64,000 bases of DNA from positions 59,065,471 to 59,129,470 of the forward strand of contig OY755046.1 of NCBI GenBank assembly GCA_963576565.1. The letters are read 5' to 3'. The translations under genes were made by a program, and so were the position numbers. This DNA comes from Aspidapion aeneum (taxonomy: Eukaryota > Arthropoda > Insecta > Coleoptera > Brentidae). This document shows positions 43,533 through 56,370 of this stretch, piece after piece. Numbering within the stretch: position 1 is the first letter of the stretch; each line of letters begins with the position of its first letter. Below the pieces are notes generated by a model. That model worked only from the letters and a program-made list of their open reading frames with translations. It made no database searches and was not told where the DNA came from.

Positions 43533-45900
43533 CAGAGAAATAATTATGCTTGGCGATTTTAATAGCCGAACTGGTAGGCAAACCCAGAGCAAAGTGATAG
43601 GACCATTTGGAGAGGAAGTAACAAATGATAATGGCTTAAGACTGATGCAATTGTGAGAAACCCACAACCTAAAAATAAATAATGGTTTTTTTAAACATGA
43701 GGATATTCATCGATATACCTGGATTCAGCCAACAAGAAATCTTAAATCAATCATTGATTATGCTATAGGTGGACAACACTCGCAATTTAAGTGGTAAGTG
43801 GTAAGAGCAAAAATATTATTCCCTTTAAGAAAAACAAATAAGGACGAAAGTATTAGAGAAAATGAAAACCTAGAAAGCATCGAAGACAATCAAAAATACA
43901 ACTTTAGAAGTATAGAAATCGAAAGTACTCAAAGATTGTATCAGAACCGATTAGATGAAAAATTAATAAACACAAATCACTCATTTGAAGAGATATATAC
44001 AAACATAATAAAAAGCTTGAAGGAAGCAAGCAACGAAGCTGTTGGGTACCAAGATAATATAAATAACAGGAAGATGTGGTGGACGGAAAAAATACAGGAA
44101 ATGGTCAAAGAGAGAAAACGTACATACTTGAAATGGTTCAGTACTAAGGAGCAAAGAGACCTAGAAATCTACAGGGAAACCAGAAGACAGCTAAGAAATT
44201 TGATACGCACAGAAAAAAATGAAATGTTCGAGCGCAAGTGTCACGACATAAATACACACGTAGGAGGTAGGCAGAGTTCTGAAGTATGGAAATTCATTTC
44301 TACAGTAAAAAACCCAACAAAAGAAAAAGTAAACATCCAGATCATCAAACCAGAACAATGGACAGAACACTACAAGGGACTGCTGCAGGAGACGAGACCC
44401 GAATATCTGGCAGCCTCTCCGAGAAGAGACATAGAAGTACATGGAGAGGAAGTAATCATCGAAAAAGAAATGATATAGAATAATATTAAAAAGCTTAAAT
44501 CCGGAAAAGCTAGCGGACCTGGGGGAATATATGCTGAAATGCTCAAATATGGATCAGAGAAACTAGTCGAAAATCTCACATATATTATTAACCAATGCAT
44601 AAACGGACATCCAGTACCTAATGATTGGAAACTTGCATTCATATCCTCAATACATAAAAAAGGAAACAAGCTGGATTGCAACAATTACACAGGAATTTCA
44701 GTAACCAGTACTCTAAGTAGATTGTACGGTAGGATTCTTAGAGATCTAATAGAGAATGATTTTCATGAACAAGAAGAAGAAGAGCAAAGTGGGTTTCGCG
44801 CAGGCAGATCTTGTAGTGATAATGTTTTTTGTCTTAAACAAGTAATTGAGAAAAGAAGCGCCAGAAATATAGAGACTCATGTTACCTTTGTAGACCTACA
44901 AAAAGCATATGATACCGTTCCAGTAGAAAAATTATGGACAGTGTTAGAGCTAATATCAATCATACATACATAAAAGCGATAAAAGAACTATAGAAAAGGT
45001 CAAAATCTAAAATTAAAATTGGAAATCGACTTTCAAAAGAATTCCTGGTAACAAAAGGCTTAAGACAGGGATGTTGTATCTCTCCAACTCTTTTTAAAAT
45101 ATATATCGCAGTAGCTCTAAAAAACTGGAAACGTAAAGTGCACGGCATGGGAATACAACTTAACGACCGATTTACCATATACACACTACAGTTTGCTGAC
45201 GACCAAGTAATTGTGGCTAATGATAAAGAAGACATGGAGTATATGATGAGAAAGTTAACAGAAGAATACCAAAAGTGGGGATTAACAGTGAACGTGGACA
45301 AGACACAGTACTTATGTATTGGAAACGAATCCAGTGAGTTAGTACTAGAAAATGGACAAACAATATCTCCATGCAATGAGTATGTATACTTGGATGTCAC
45401 ATTTGATAAGACAGGTACAGACTGTAAAGAATTGGAAAAAAGAATAGTAAAAGCAAAAAAAGTTATTGGATGTCTTAACAGTATTTTATGGAGCAGAGAG
45501 ATAAAAAAGAATGTAAAATTTAACATATATGAAACAATGGTCAAAAGCACGCTGTTGTATGGAATAGAGACTTGTCGCGTAACAGAAAAGTACAAAACAA
45601 AAATGGAAAGTGTCAAAGATCATAAAAGAAAGAATGGGAATCGAGGGAAGCATAACGGATGACATCACTGATATGGTACGGCCATGTACAACGGATGAAC
45701 GACGAAAGATTACCAAAGCAGGTCCTAGAATGGCAACCAATAGGGCGCAGAAAAAGAGGGCGGCCTAAACTAGAATGGCAATAGTCAATCCAAAGATCAA
45801 TGAGTCAAAAAAATCTGACTGAGGATGATTGTCAGGATCGAAGGAGGTGGAAAATAGGCGTCGGACAACGTAGAAAAACGTTCTAAACCGACATAGTAGT
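43533..45900 (+). mobile_element. LINE family A copy 5, longest copy, with endonuclease end
   Basis: The only copy reaching the AP-type endonuclease: IIMLGDFNSRTGRQ, then YTWIQPTRNLKSIIDYAIGG, the usual GDFN and late R-S-IDY motifs. The linker and RT follow: WWTEKIQEM, SSIHKKG, SGFRAGRSCSDNVF, TFVDLQKAYD, LRQGCCISPTLF, LQFADDQVIV, WYGHVQRM and GRRKRGRPK, ending at the 'ctaaaccgacatagtag' terminus. Stops (for example at 44476) and frameshifts break it into at least six frames. Inserted in the 125-bp array. Confidence 0.9.
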
Positions 45901-47600
45901 TTTAGTGCCCACTTCGAAAAACGCTACAAAGCTGAGCTTTGCAAAAGTTTTAAACAATATTCCGCATATTTTACTAATTTAAAACTTCATCAGATAATCA
46001 GCAGAAATGAACAAACCTGACTTAGGACTAATGTCGGATTACTCAATGGACACATTCTGCTAAAATGCAGCAAAGACTACTAAGCATCTTTCCTAGGAAC
46101 ACCCTGACCAATTCTGCAAAAGCCTTAATCGAGAAAGCAGTACTGTCACTTTAAGAAGCTTATAGATCTTCGAGATAAAATAGGAAGCAGAGTTAGGTAA
46201 AATTGAAGAACGTGATGAAGAAATGTAGCAAATAACACAAAGCGACGCACCAGTTGAAGAAAAAAGAAGAATGTTCTTATAAAAAAAATCAAACCATTAA
46301 ATCTTGTGAAAATTACTTAAAACCCGCTACTTATCTGGTAGTGGTTATCTATGTCGGCCTGCGAAAAGGCAACAGATACAGCTAAGCATCAATCCTGCGA
46401 ATGTCTTGCTGAATTTAACAAAATACTTTAAAAGGCCAGTATAATCGTCTTAACAAGGGAGCCAACTAGTCCCCAAGAAGCTGAAGGAAATTAAAGTTAA
46501 AGTTGGTACGGAATTGCTCCTTGGCCAATCTACAAGAAGGTCTCGAAGAAATGCATCAGATAATCAGCAGAAATGAACAAACCTGACTTAAAATGTCGGA
46601 TTACTTAATGGACACTGGACAGATTCTGCGAAAATGCAGCAAAGACTACTGAGCATTTTCCGAGGAACACCCTGACCAATTCGTCAAAAGCCTTAATCGA
46701 GAAAGCAGCAGCAGCTGTCACTTTAAGAAGCTTATATATCTTCGAGATAAAATAGGAAGCAAAGATAGGTAAAATTGAAGAACGTGATAAAGAAATTTAC
46801 GAAATAAAACAAAACGAGGCACCAGTTGAAGAAAAAAGAAGAATGTTTTTATAGAAAAAGCCAAACCATTAAATCGTGTGGAAGTTTTTAACGAATTATC
46901 GGTTTACCTTGATGGTAAAATGAAAATTACTTAAAACCCGCTATTTATCTGGTAGTGGTTATCTATGTCGGCCTGCGAAAAAGCAACAGATACAGCTAAG
47001 CATCAATCCTGCGAATGTCTTGCTGAATTTAACAAAATACTTTAAAAGGCCAGTATAATCGCTTTAACAAGGGAGCCAACTAGTCCCCAAGAAAATGACT
47101 TCATTTGGGAGAAGCTGAAGAAACTTAAAGTTAAAGTTGGTACGGAACAGCTCCTTGGCCAATCTATAAGAAAGTGTCGAAGAAATGCATTAGATAATCA
47201 GCAGAAATGAACAAACCTGACTTAAAATGTCGGATTACTCAATGGACATTAGGACAGATTCTGCGAAAACGCAGGAAATACTACTGAGGATCTTTCCTAC
47301 GAACACCCTGACCAATTCTGCAAAAGCCTTAATCGAGAAAGCAGTACTGTCACTTTAAGAAGCTCATATATCTTCGAGATAAAATAGGAAGCAAAGATAG
47401 GTAAAATTGAAGAACGTGATAAAAAATTTACCAAATAAAACAAAACGAGGCACCAGTTGAAGAAAAAAGAAGAATGTTTTTATAAAAAAAGCCAAACCAT
47501 TAAATCTTGTGGAAGTTTTTAACGAATTATGGGTTTACCTTGATGGTAAAATAAAAATTACTTAAAACCCGCTAGTTATCTGGTAGTGGTTATCTATGTC
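45901..47600. repeat. Tandem array, about 570-630-bp unit, three copies
   Basis: Unit start 'agataatcagcagaaatgaacaaacctga' at 45991, 46557 and 47191. Each unit has 'accctgaccaattc', 'ctttaagaagct' and 'ctggtagtggttatctatgtc'. A stretch reading DFIWEKLKKLKVKVGTE is open only over short distances. Source unknown. The first unit is shorter by internal deletions. Confidence 0.85.
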
Positions 47601-47838
47601 AGCTGAAATCACGACTTGTGTTCAAATAAATACACACTGCAAATTCAGTCATCCATGGAAAATACATGAAAATATCAAACGCATTGGTCTGTGAATTTTA
47701 AGTATCAACATTTGTGTATTAAAACTAAATATTCACTATTATTTCAATATTTGATAGACATTTCAGAGTAAAATAGGAAAATTTATTTTCAAATAGAAAA
47801 CTAAAAGCAGGCGTACCCCAGGGTAGCGCTCTATGCCA

Positions 47839-48115
47839 TTAGGGACCTATTGCAATAGTACCAGTCACAAATTGTGCCGGACACTATATTGACAGTTTCT
47901 CATTATAAGAACAGCTGTGTCCTTTCAAAATTAGGCCTTTATGTATTATACGAGCCGGATTTAATAGTGACGCCACTATTAGTGGAAAATAAACGACGGG
48001 ATTTATAAATTCGACTTTAGTATGTCAATTTTGAAAGATCAACTTTTTAATGCGAAAACTGTCAATATAGTGCCCGACACAATTTGTGCCTGACACTATT
48101 GCAATAGGTCCCTAA
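47839..48115. mobile_element. MITE with long inverted ends, about 277 bp
   Basis: TTAGGGACCTATTGCAATAGT on the left and the inverse ACTATTGCAATAGGTCCCTA on the right, the match continuing inward ('cacaaattgtgcc...ggacactatattgacagttt') for about 60 bases. The TA at the outer edges may be the target duplication. A one-ended relic is at about 5905. Confidence 0.8.
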
Positions 48116-48639
48116 TATGTATACTCATTATTCATATTTGTGCGATCTCAAAATCAAAAAGATATCATTTCGGAACTTTTGTCGTAGGAGAAAAAAAGTA
48201 TAATAAAATTTACAGCTTTAGGTAAAGCGGGGAAAATCTACAGCGAATTTTTCTACTAAATTAAGTGAATAGAAATAAAAATTAATTAATTTTATTTTAA
48301 CTTTACTTTTTAGTCAATTTTGTATTTTTGTGTAGTTCACCTTAAACACGTCCAACTGCATTGATTGTCAAGGTTTGACATTTTTACTTCTCTTTTTTGA
48401 AACCTTTGAAAACAAATAAAAACATAAAAATAAACAATATATGGGACTTTTAATAATTATTACAAATTGCTGTTTCCTTAAATGGCATACATTTTGAGGG
48501 TCACTTACGATATAAAGTTTTAAAATTTATGCTTAATACTTGTTTAAGAAAAACGATTAATAGCTTCCTTTAATTTTTGATTACTATGCCAATTTACAGG
48601 CATTAAGGACTATTTTATTCGACATCATCAATAAATTTT

Positions 48640-49600
48640 TAAGTCACAAGCTTTTATAAAATGCACTAAAAATTAAAAAATAATTTTCTAACATTCTAAT
48701 ATTATCATAATAATAAAAGCGATGGCCGACTGATGGAAATTTTGACGATGTTAGCACGATAAGATATCCGTATCAATTAAATATCACTATTTGCAAGAAT
48801 CAATCTAGCAGAAAAATGCAGAGGTACCAAACCCACCCAACCCGACCCAAGATACCCCAGCATTTCTCTGACATAGGTATGGCAATGGCATAACATTGCG
48901 GTACATCAAACATATCTTTGATGACCTGCTATGTTGAATATTCTTTAAGTGTTTGGATCACAAATTTAGATTAACTTATGATTTGATTTGCGGCCATCGC
49001 TTTTATTATTATGATAATATTAGAATGTTAGAAAATTATTTTTTAATTTTTAGTGCATTTTATAAAAGCTTGTGACTTAACAAATTTTTTTTACCAGTTT
49101 ATTTTCTACTTTTTAGTCTCAGTCTACTCTATTAAATGAAAATATTTGTTCAATAACAGAACAGAAGAGTTTATTCTAGATTAAAATTAAATCGCTGATC
49201 GTGAGTTGTTTGGAAACTCATTTTTCTATTGGGGGAAGGAGAGGGTGGGGGTAGAGGTAGAAATATATTTTTGGTTTGGGCTGTATTGCCATCGGACCTT
49301 TATGCATACCAAATTTTATAAAAGTCATTTGAAGTGAAGTGTGTCAAAAACGCATTTATTATTATTGTTGTATTATCATCGGACCACTATGTGTATACCA
49401 AATTTTATTCAAATCGGATAACGGGAAGTGTGTCAAAAACACATTTTTTCTATAGAAGGGGTGGGAGTAGGGGAGGGAGGATATTTTTTCTTAATGTTGT
49501 ATTGTCATGGGATCACTATGAGTGTACCAAATTTCATCCAAATCGGATAATGGGAAGTGTGTCAAAAACGCTTCACAAGATTTGATAGTTAGTTAGACAG
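48640..49600. repeat. Rearranged second copy of the 26.6-27.8 kb element
   Basis: 49000-49600 follows 26600-27740 with five of seven G-rich repeats missing. In addition its leader (about 48995-49090) is present inverted at 48640-48740, which gives a local inverted duplication. Confidence 0.7.
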
Positions 49601-49646
49601 AACATCTGAAGCTAAATAAAAGCTTGTAAAAAAAGGTCCAATTTCC

Positions 49647-50759
49647 ACGAGTCGTTAAATACCGAGATGAATTCCAAGACGTGCGCAAGCGTTGATCTGT
49701 CACTTCTGCCAACCAATCAACTGAGAGATATTTCAGTATGGTTTTATACAGCAAAACTTTAATAATTCCCAGTTCCTTTTGATGAAAATTCGTCGTTTTT
49801 GTGCTGTGAAAATGCCGGTGACGTGCAAGTTGTGTGATAAATTATTTAGTGCCCAATTTAATTTGAATAAACACTGTCATCGGGGTTCTACTGTATGTCT
49901 ATGCTACGATAAACATTTTTTAAGATTTAGCGCATTTAAATTTGTCAATACTCCCATGGCAAAACAAAATAAACGTGAAATGCAATATAGAAGAAATACT
50001 GCATATACCTCAAAAAATATTAATCGCAGCACATAGATATTGTAAATTTTTGAAATCAAAAAGAAAAGACGAATCTTAAAATGCAAAAATATACAGGGTG
50101 TTCCCTCTCACTCTCATTGTCACACCCTGTACAGGGTGTCCCAAATTCGTTGTTTTTTTTGTGGTTTCGGGTATTTCTAGGGGAAATAGAAAAAAACTGA
50201 GCCCCCTCTGCGACGCTTAAATTTTAAGAGAAGCCTAAAGGTGAAAACCACATTTAGATATAGCAAGCCGTTTGTAAGCTACGGAGTGTTTTTGTCTGCA
50301 TTTTGCTTTTGTGTAAATAGCTTTCTTATAGATCTTTTCTTGAAGAATTGACAGATGTAAACGGTTTTTATTTATCTGATTTGGGTTTTAAAATATTGCA
50401 TAAAGTTGTTATTTTTCTTACAGAATAACTCTCTTTTTATTCGATTTTTAAAATCAGCTTAAAATTTCCTTTAAAATGATGTATCACACTCAATATTTTA
50501 ATTTTTAATTTTTTTTATTATAGCCCTTTATTTTCAATGATAAAGTTGCTGAGTGCTCAGGTTATAAAAAACCACCCGATGCCTACATAAAATCATACCT
50601 AAAAATTAGAATTGACCATTATTTTATACCTTGAATTTTTTATTATTTTCATCTCGCGCCAATCCCGGTATTCGCGCCAATAATTTAAATTAGACATTTT
50701 GACGTTAATTTTGGCGCATGCTCCTTTGATGGAATTCATCTCGGTATTTAACGACTCGT
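49647..50759. mobile_element. DNA transposon with perfect 29-bp TIRs and 8-bp TSD
   Basis: The inverted ends at 49647-49675 and 50731-50759 are identical over 29 bp (ACGAGTCGTTAAATACCG...). The perfect duplication CAATTTCC lies at 49639-49646 and 50760-50767. The 1,113-bp body carries one short ORF (zinc-finger-like) and, near 50090-50150, two 'acagggtgt' transposon-end motifs, possibly a nested remnant. The superfamily is not clear from the ends; 8-bp duplications fit hAT, P or Merlin. Confidence 0.9.
49782..50036 (+). CDS. Small zinc-finger-like ORF inside the TIR element
   Basis: 84 codons from ATG 49782. After MPVT comes CKLCDKLFSAQFNLNKHCH, close to a C2H2 finger (C-x2-C-x12-H), followed by Cys and His residues that could complete the site irregularly (H-x5-C). 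The finger ends in a weaker, basic tail and a stop. It is probably the DNA-binding N-terminus of a transposase whose catalytic part has been deleted; the Ser/Thr-rich end has no homology I know. Whether it is expressed is unknown. Confidence 0.5.
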   Translation: MKIRRFCAVKMPVTCKLCDKLFSAQFNLNKHCHRGSTVCLCYDKHFLRFSAFKFVNTPMAKQNKREMQYRRNTAYTSKNINRST

Positions 50760-51059
50760 CAATTTCCATGCCCTTTCATATTAAATTTCACGAATATCGA
50801 AACATGGCTATCTAGAAATTTTTGTAGCACGAACCCCCTTCGAGGGGTATTTTACCCTTATATTTTGAATAGGGAAAGTGGGTCTAGTGATACCTTGTTT
50901 TGAAGGCCTTTTGAATGTTCTTACAACTGTGTAAAAATGTCAAAAATCTATCCATTAGTTTTTGAGAAAATTGCCTTCAAACTTTCAGATTAAATTAGAA
51001 TTTTATATTTTTCGGATTTAATTTTTATTTTATCAACCGAACCAACCCTTAGAAAAAAT

Positions 51060-51360
51060 CAAAAAACCCAAAATTCTAATTTACTCCCCTCCCACTTTCA
51101 GAAACGCTAGAGAGCTGAGCTTTGGCAGAGTGATAGGAAATATGATAAAACTATGGAAAAAAACCCCAAAATTTTTATTTGCTTCCCTTCCTTATAAATG
51201 TAAAGTTATGTAAAAGTAACATTGCCCACTTCCAGGAACGCTAGAAGCCGAGGTTTAGAAGACTGATAGGAACTATGATTAAACCATATAGGAAAAGATA
51301 AAAAAAACCTCAAAATTTTTAATAAGGCATTGCAAAAGTTTTCAACAATATTCCGTATAT
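51060..51360. repeat. Further units of the 125-bp array
   Basis: 'aaacgctagagagctgagctttgg' and 'tataaatgtaaagttatgtaaaagtaacattgcccacttcc' match 43.1-43.5 kb. Confidence 0.75.
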
Positions 51361-51409
51361 TTTACTGCTTTAAAACTTAAATATTATCCAAATCCTTTAA
51401 AAATGTAGA

Positions 51410-51772
51410 GAAATCATAATAAAAAAAATTCATGTAAAAAAAAACTAAGTACGCGAAAATGGTATTCGTAAAAAGATTTGATATAAAAGTAAAGCCAAGT
51501 TCTCCAATACAAATTTCAAAATGAAAGGTTCTTACTAGTTTGGAAATGTTTTTCTAAATTTGGCTATTATGGCTGCAACTGACTGTTAGGTTAGGGCTAA
51601 ATTGAACATAAAGAAGTTTGGCTGTAATAGCAAAATTTAAAAATAAATCCAAACTAGTCTTTTATTTTAAAATTTGTGTTGGAGTACTTGGCTTTACTTT
51701 TATATCAATTCTTTTTACGAATACCATTTTCGAGTACTTGGCTTTTTTTTACATGAAATGTTTTTGTTATGA
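51410..51772. mobile_element. Palindromic MITE-like element
   Basis: Arms from 'aatcataataaaaa...catgtaaaaaa' inward to about 51573 and from about 51623 outward to 'ttttttacatgaa...gttatgatta' are inverted copies. The arms share 'ggtattcgtaaaaag', 'gatataaaagtaaagcc' and 'tactagtttgga'. No ORF. Confidence 0.75.
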
Positions 51773-52227
51773 TTAGAGTTTTAGGACCAATTTCGTCTAA
51801 TACGAAATTGAGTCATAAAAAGTACTTGTTGACGACATTCTATCATCAATAATTACTATATAGTGAAATTTACACGGTTTTACAAGTACCTATACTCTAG
51901 TATACAATGTAACCTAAAAGAGTGCTCAATTACGTAATTTAATATAAGTGCACATTAACTAATTAATTAATGTGTCTTATACACAATTTTCATTGAACTT
52001 CTAAAATTTTTGACAACAGACGAGAAAAACCCACTTTCAAGCTATATGATTTGCAACGCATAAAACAAGGGTTTTTAATAAATGTCGCTTTTAAAAATAT
52101 GCGTTCATTTTTGTTATGGAATTTTCCATATTGATTCAAGTCTATATTATGTTCATAGTGAGCAATTAAATATAATTTTTTTATTTGTTAAACACACTGT
52201 GTTTATTATCTATCTTTTTATCTATCT

Positions 52228-52892
52228 AGCCTTCTTTATATCTGTTTATAGACTTTGAAAAAGCTTTCGATAGAAATTGAGCAGTGTGCATTAAAAGAAG
52301 ATGTTAAAACCATAGAGTGGGAAGAAATAGGCATCAAAGTAAGTGAACAATACTTGAACAACCTAAGATGTGCTGATGATATCGCCTTAATAACAGATAA
52401 GGAAGAATAACTGATAAAAATGCTGGAAGAACTGGATAAAGCAGCTAAAAATATAGGCCTTACTATGAACGACACTAAAACTAAAATCATCACAAACACA
52501 TATGAAGAATAATGAATGATGATCAGAATAAACCAATAAAAATTGAACAAGTAGAGGAAGATATATACCTGGGACAAATTATTAAACTAAAAAAAGAAAA
52601 CCAAATTGATATTATGGCTTTTTGCGTACTTTTTTTATAGTTTCTGCTACAGTTTCGATTTTTAGGTCTTGAAGAAGGTCACTATTTCGAACGTACCAAG
52701 GTGCGTTAACAAGTAGTACAACTCCACACTTGAATACCATATGTTTTCTGGTTTCAGAATGTAAATTATTAATAGGATTGATTCTTTTTATACATTATTT
52801 CAAATTCTTCTTTTTTATCTTTCCAGCGCAATTTGGTATCAAGTTTCATACCAAGATATTTTGCTTGGTTTGAATATGGTATGGGAATGTTT
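52228..52892. repeat. Composite block, copy 1: LINE B (plus) joined to Jockey fragment (minus)
   Basis: 52228-52600 is family B (FEKAFDR, NNLRCADDIALI). 52608-52892 is the minus-strand Jockey-like piece. The whole composite, including the junction, recurs at 53294-53900. Confidence 0.85.
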
Positions 52893-52894
52893 GA

Positions 52895-53605
52895 ACCATG
52901 AAGAAACTTCAAACGAAAATAAATAACATAAACTCAGAGCTACAACCTGAAATAATCACCTAGAAAAGACGGAGTAACAGCAGAAATGATCAAGTACGGT
53001 GGTAAAGCTGTAGTTAATACCCTCCAAACAATTGGAAAGAATCCATAAACATTATTCGACACAAGAAGGGCGATAGAGCAGACCTAAAAAACTGTTGACC
53101 TATAACACTTCTCAACGTAACTTATAAGCATTTCACGAAAATATTAACAGATAGCCTAACCACAAAATTTGACGGATATCAATCAAAAGAATAAGCAGGC
53201 TTCAGAAAAGGTTACAGTTGACCACCTATTAACTATAAAAATCTTAATAGAACGAGCCAACGAATACAACATTCCATTATATATTGCGTTTATAGACTTT
53301 GAAAAAGCTTTCGATAGAATTGAGCAGTGTGCATTAATAGAAGATGTTGCAACTTTAGAGTGGGAAGAAATAGGCATCAAAGTAAGCGGACAATACTTGA
53401 ACCACCTAAGATGTGCTGATGATATCGCCTTAATAACAAATAAGGAAGAAGAGCTGATAAAAATGCTGGAAGAACTGGATAAAGCAGCTAAAAATATAGG
53501 CTCATCATCACAAACACATATGAAGATATCATGATCAGAAAAAACCAATAAAAAATAGAACAAGTAGAGGAAGATATATACCTGGGACAAATTATTAAAC
53601 TAAAA
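52895..53605 (+). mobile_element. LINE family B fragment including N-terminal RT blocks
   Basis: Covers LQTKINNINSELQPEI, DGVTAEMIKYGGKAV, then, after stops, DHLLTIKILIERANEYNIPL, YIAFIDFEKAFDRIEQ (motif A Asp) and LNHLRCADDIALI (motif C, YADD changed to CADD). Multiple stops. It gives the most complete view of the family B RT in this window. Confidence 0.85.
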
Positions 53606-53614
53606 AAAGAAAAC

Positions 53615-54060
53615 CAAACTGAAATTATGGCTTTTTGCGTACTTTTTTTTATAGTTTCTGCTACAGTTTCGATTTTTAGGTCTTCAAGAAGGTCACTATT
53701 TCGAACGTACCAAGGTGCGTTAAAAAGTAGTACAACTCCACACTTGAATACCATATGTTTTCTGGTTTCAGAATGTAAATTAGTAATAGAATTATTTTTA
53801 TACATTATTTCAAATTCTTCTTTTTTATCTTTCCAGCGCAATTTGGTATCAAGTTTCATACCAAGATATTTTGCTTGGTTTGAATATGGTATGGGAATGT
53901 TTTTAAATGTGATTTGTGTGTGATTATTTATGTTTGTAAAATCAACATAAATTGGTTTGATTTTATTGAATTTTGTTCGCCATTTTTTGGTCCAATTGTA
54001 GACTTTTTTTTCTATTGTTTCTTAAATACCTTGTTCTATAATCAATAAACCTTAAGCATG
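53615..54060 (-). mobile_element. Jockey-like LINE fragment (minus)
   Basis: Minus-strand reading: VYNWTKKWRTKFN, PIPYSNQAKYLGMKLDTKLR, then a deleted stretch and FNAPWYVRNSDLLEDLKIETV. The thumb and APWYVRNSDL blocks are hallmarks of Jockey-clade LINEs. An internal deletion joins the thumb almost directly to APWYV. Confidence 0.8.
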
Positions 54061-54199
54061 TTTTAAGACTAGTCTCACCGGTTGTTGTTAAATTACAATA
54101 TATATGCATGAAATAATTTTTGTTTAAAATTAGGACGTTGAAGCCGCATTTTTTTTAATTAAGGTTAGATATCTGAAGTGTTTTAATGTGACTTTTTTC

Positions 54200-54712
54200 T
54201 ATCTATCTATTTAGCCTTCTTCAATCCATCTTTGGACATAGGCCTCAACCAATATCTTCCACTCTTCTCTGTCTGTCGCCGTGTTCATCCATCTAGTCCC
54301 CGCATGTTTCTTCAAATCGTCCGCTCATCTCATTTGGGGTCTTCTCCTACTTCTTTTATTTTCCCAAGGTCTCCAGTTTACAATACATTTGTTCCATCAA
54401 TCATCTTTCTGTCTGATATAATGACCGACAAATTTCCATTTTAATTTTGCTACTTCTCTCTGTCTATCTGTTAGCTTCACATGTAAAATTTGTCTTTCCA
54501 TTGATCGTTTTTATCCATCCATGTTTGATTTTGTAAGCGTCCAGGTCTGGGGTCAATATGTGACCACAGGAAGAATACATTGGTTATACACTTTCGTTTT
54601 AAGATACTGAGGATATTTTTTAATATGTAGCATAAGTTACTGAATGCTACCCAGGCCAATCTTAATCATTACTTGATTTCAGCTTTGGTTTTCTTTTTTT
54701 AGTTTAATAATA
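54200..54712 (-). mobile_element. LINE family B 3' fragment (minus)
   Basis: From the reversed 3' end 'agccttcttcaatccatctttggacataggcc' through the GSQTW region to 'ggccaatcttaatcattacttg'. Frame broken. Confidence 0.85.
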
Positions 54713-55150
54713 TACAGGGTGTCTCTAAAAGGTCTGTACAAAATCTTAGTACATATTCTTGAGGTCAAAATAAGTCGATTTAATGCAAATTACCTTAGTC
54801 CAAAATTGCTCCGTTTCCGAGATAAATTTAAAAATTAAAAATCGATTTTGCCGAAAAGTAAACAAACTTGAATAAAGCTTTGAGAACAATAGTCAGTTTT
54901 CTACTGGCCATTGCTATGACATTTTGCCAGTGTAAAACACTCTAGTGAAATAATCATTCAAAATAATTTCAGTGTTCCATTGCGGCTTCGAACACTAAAA
55001 ACGGAAATATCCCGAAAACGACTTACTTTGGCGCATGTTAACTAGAGTACCTTTTTGGTTTAAAAAGATTCAGGAAAATATTTTCTTAACACAAAAAGTT
55101 AAAAGTTACACTGAGAAAAGAGTTATAGTCATTTTAAACCATAAAAAAAA
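54713..55150. other. Gene-free stretch with 'acagggtgtctc' end motif
   Basis: Begins 'atacagggtgtctctaaaagg', similar to the outer ends of the fold-back elements. No partner end identified. Confidence 0.4.
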
Positions 55151-55154
55151 GCTG

Positions 55155-55260
55155 CTGTCTCCAGTTCTTCCAACATTTTTATCAGTTTTTATTTCTTATC
55201 TGTTATTAAGTCAGCATATCTTAGGTGGTTCAAGTATTGTCCGCTTACTTTGATGTCTAT
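55155..55260 (-). mobile_element. Short LINE family B palm fragment (minus)
   Basis: Reverse complement of the RYADDIALI-to-EELIKMLEE segment, with the FADD-equivalent partly deleted ('ttaagtcagcatatctta'). Confidence 0.75.
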
Positions 55261-56370
55261 CACGTGTTTAACACGTAAAAAAGGCGTGAGAAAAAAAAAC
55301 AAAAGCTGCTAGAAAAAAACGTTTATTTCATATATGAAAACAAGCTTAATAGGTCATTCGTTGCTAAAAACTGCGTTGTAATAACGCCATTATCAATTTA
55401 AAACAGCAATGTTTTTACGTTAGTTTCACGTAATTTTTAACAACGTTAAAATCACATTAGATGCACGCCTTTTTTACACGAATTTTAAAACGCGACTTGC
55501 ATGGCTTTTCCACCGAATATTTTTGAGATTTAACTAGCAGCAGCGCCACCTATTGTCGGCATTTTTCACTTTGACGAAATCTTTCAGGCAGTGCTCTGGC
55601 CTCTAAACTCCAAACTGTTAAGGACCTGATCCTTGATCCTTTACGATCACGACGTATCTGTTATTCACCTAATAAAGACACATTAATATTCTGTGAATGT
55701 GTTTACTGTTAAAAAATCTTGTTTAGCTTTAAAAAAAAACATAATGTATATAGATAGACATATAGATATTTTGTCTTGCCTTGAGCGCCATCTTTCAAAT
55801 TATTTTGAAGTGTTGTAGTCTTAAACTAGTGAACTTTTATAACTTCCTTTCGCGTCTATTTTAAGTTAAAAAAATGTTATTAAAAAACGTAACCAAAAAT
55901 GACGCAGAAAATTAGTAGGTTTGAGAAGTCTTAATCTAGTGGCGTTTTAGAACATGTTGTGGAGGACTTTTCAAGTGTGAATTTGATACATGAAAATAAC
56001 GAGGGTAAAAAACACGTTATATACACAGCACCAGAAACTTCAGCAAAAAGTATATTTTTATAGCTTGATTTCTCCTTGTTTTTAAGTTATCTTTAAGCAT
56101 GCAGATTTAACAAAATAAATATTACATGGTATGAGGTTGTTTTCAAGTAAAAAAAACTTTGTTATTTTTGTTCACGTTATTTTAACGTTGATGTGATTTT
56201 TGTGCTATGTGGGTTCTAGGGCCTGGTGACTTTTTAATTTAATTTAATCTTTTGGTGATTGTAGATATGGCTTGATATTATACCTATCTACTGACTGAAC
56301 TGCTTTAATTTAAAGTTTAATAAATTTGTGGGGTTCGTTGACACAAAATCAAGGATATTCTTATTAGGCC
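55261..56370. other. Gene-free stretch
   Basis: AT-rich with an ACGTGTTTAACACGT palindrome at 55261-55275. No genes recognised. Confidence 0.4.
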
